Shown here: piece by piece, positions 63,798 to 64,000 of the stretch | How the letters are laid out: the number at the start of each line of letters is the position of its first letter | Numbering within the stretch: position 1 is the stretch's first letter | From: Siphonodentalium dalli | Taxonomy: Eukaryota > Mollusca > Scaphopoda > Gadilida > Siphonodentaliidae | Assembly (NCBI GenBank): GCA_032622095.1 | Contig: CP136061.1 | Coordinates: 122,524,754 to 122,588,753 of the forward strand | Reading direction: 5' to 3' | DNA: 64,000 bases | The notes under the pieces: model-generated | The model's input: only the letters and a program-made list of their open reading frames with translations | Database searches by the model: none | Told to the model about the DNA's origin: nothing | Made by a program: the position numbers and the translations under genes

Positions 63798-64000
63798 TCT
63801 GAAGATGGTCGGTGTAAATCTTAATGCGAAACGTGGGTGGTTTTGTCATACTGCGGGGAAAAAACCTAAATAGCAGTGGTAATACGATGGATATCAGAAT
63901 GTTTTAGACTATCAAACGCCTCTATGTTGAATAGTCTGGACTCAATGAAACTAACCGAACCATGACTGAATCCCACCCATGTCCGACCCTCCACAAACTA

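Overview
This is a window of animal nuclear genome. It is AT-rich and has GT-AG spliceosomal introns, and one multi-exon gene occupies most of it. The repeats (hairpin + (GTCC/GTCT)n + tandem 120-190 bp units, TTAA-bounded MITEs, hAT, piggyBac and Ty3/gypsy remnants) are of the kind common in molluscs, bivalves especially. 'Marine mollusc, probably a bivalve' is an inference from repeat style, not a proven identification.

The one host gene I can support is MON2, on the plus strand. It starts with an ATG at 8922 and runs off the right edge. Sixteen coding exons join in a consistent phase to give exactly 700 codons (2,100 nt) spread over 54.4 kb. They cover the DCB and HUS domains and the start of the Mon2 C-terminal part; human MON2 is about 1,700 aa, so more than half of the gene lies beyond the window. 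Every junction has a GT donor and an AG acceptor. A possible extra 27-nt in-frame microexon lies at 56634-56660.

Left of MON2 (1-8900) there are transposon remains: a decayed hAT transposase (3-1265), a 757-bp hAT-type MITE with 8-bp target-site duplications (2423-3179), a nested inverted-repeat element (3998-4671), a short hAT C-terminus on the minus strand (about 5438-5575), and a broken Ty3/gypsy pol (6530-8650, minus) split by a hairpin/tandem-repeat element (7245-7820).

The MON2 introns are packed with mobile DNA. There is one nearly complete piggyBac transposase with two frameshifts (24394-26229, minus); hAT elements and MITEs with exact 8-bp duplications (13140, 14779, 23394, 39233, 48878, 53792); several TTAACCCTTT-ended MITE families; TA-flanked palindromic MITEs; a tRNA-derived SINE; a 69-bp minisatellite; and at least six families (called A to E and K here) built as terminal hairpin, microsatellite, tandem units and 3' hairpin. 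The last group resembles the Helentron/pearl-type elements known from bivalves.

The most interesting signals are compensatory base changes in the repeat hairpins, insertions nested inside tandem arrays where a neighbouring unit preserves the empty site, transposons abutting MON2 splice sites, a duplicated exon-4 acceptor that would act as a poison site, and the candidate microexon. I did not find a multi-gene system. Coordinates of repeats without target-site duplications are approximate.
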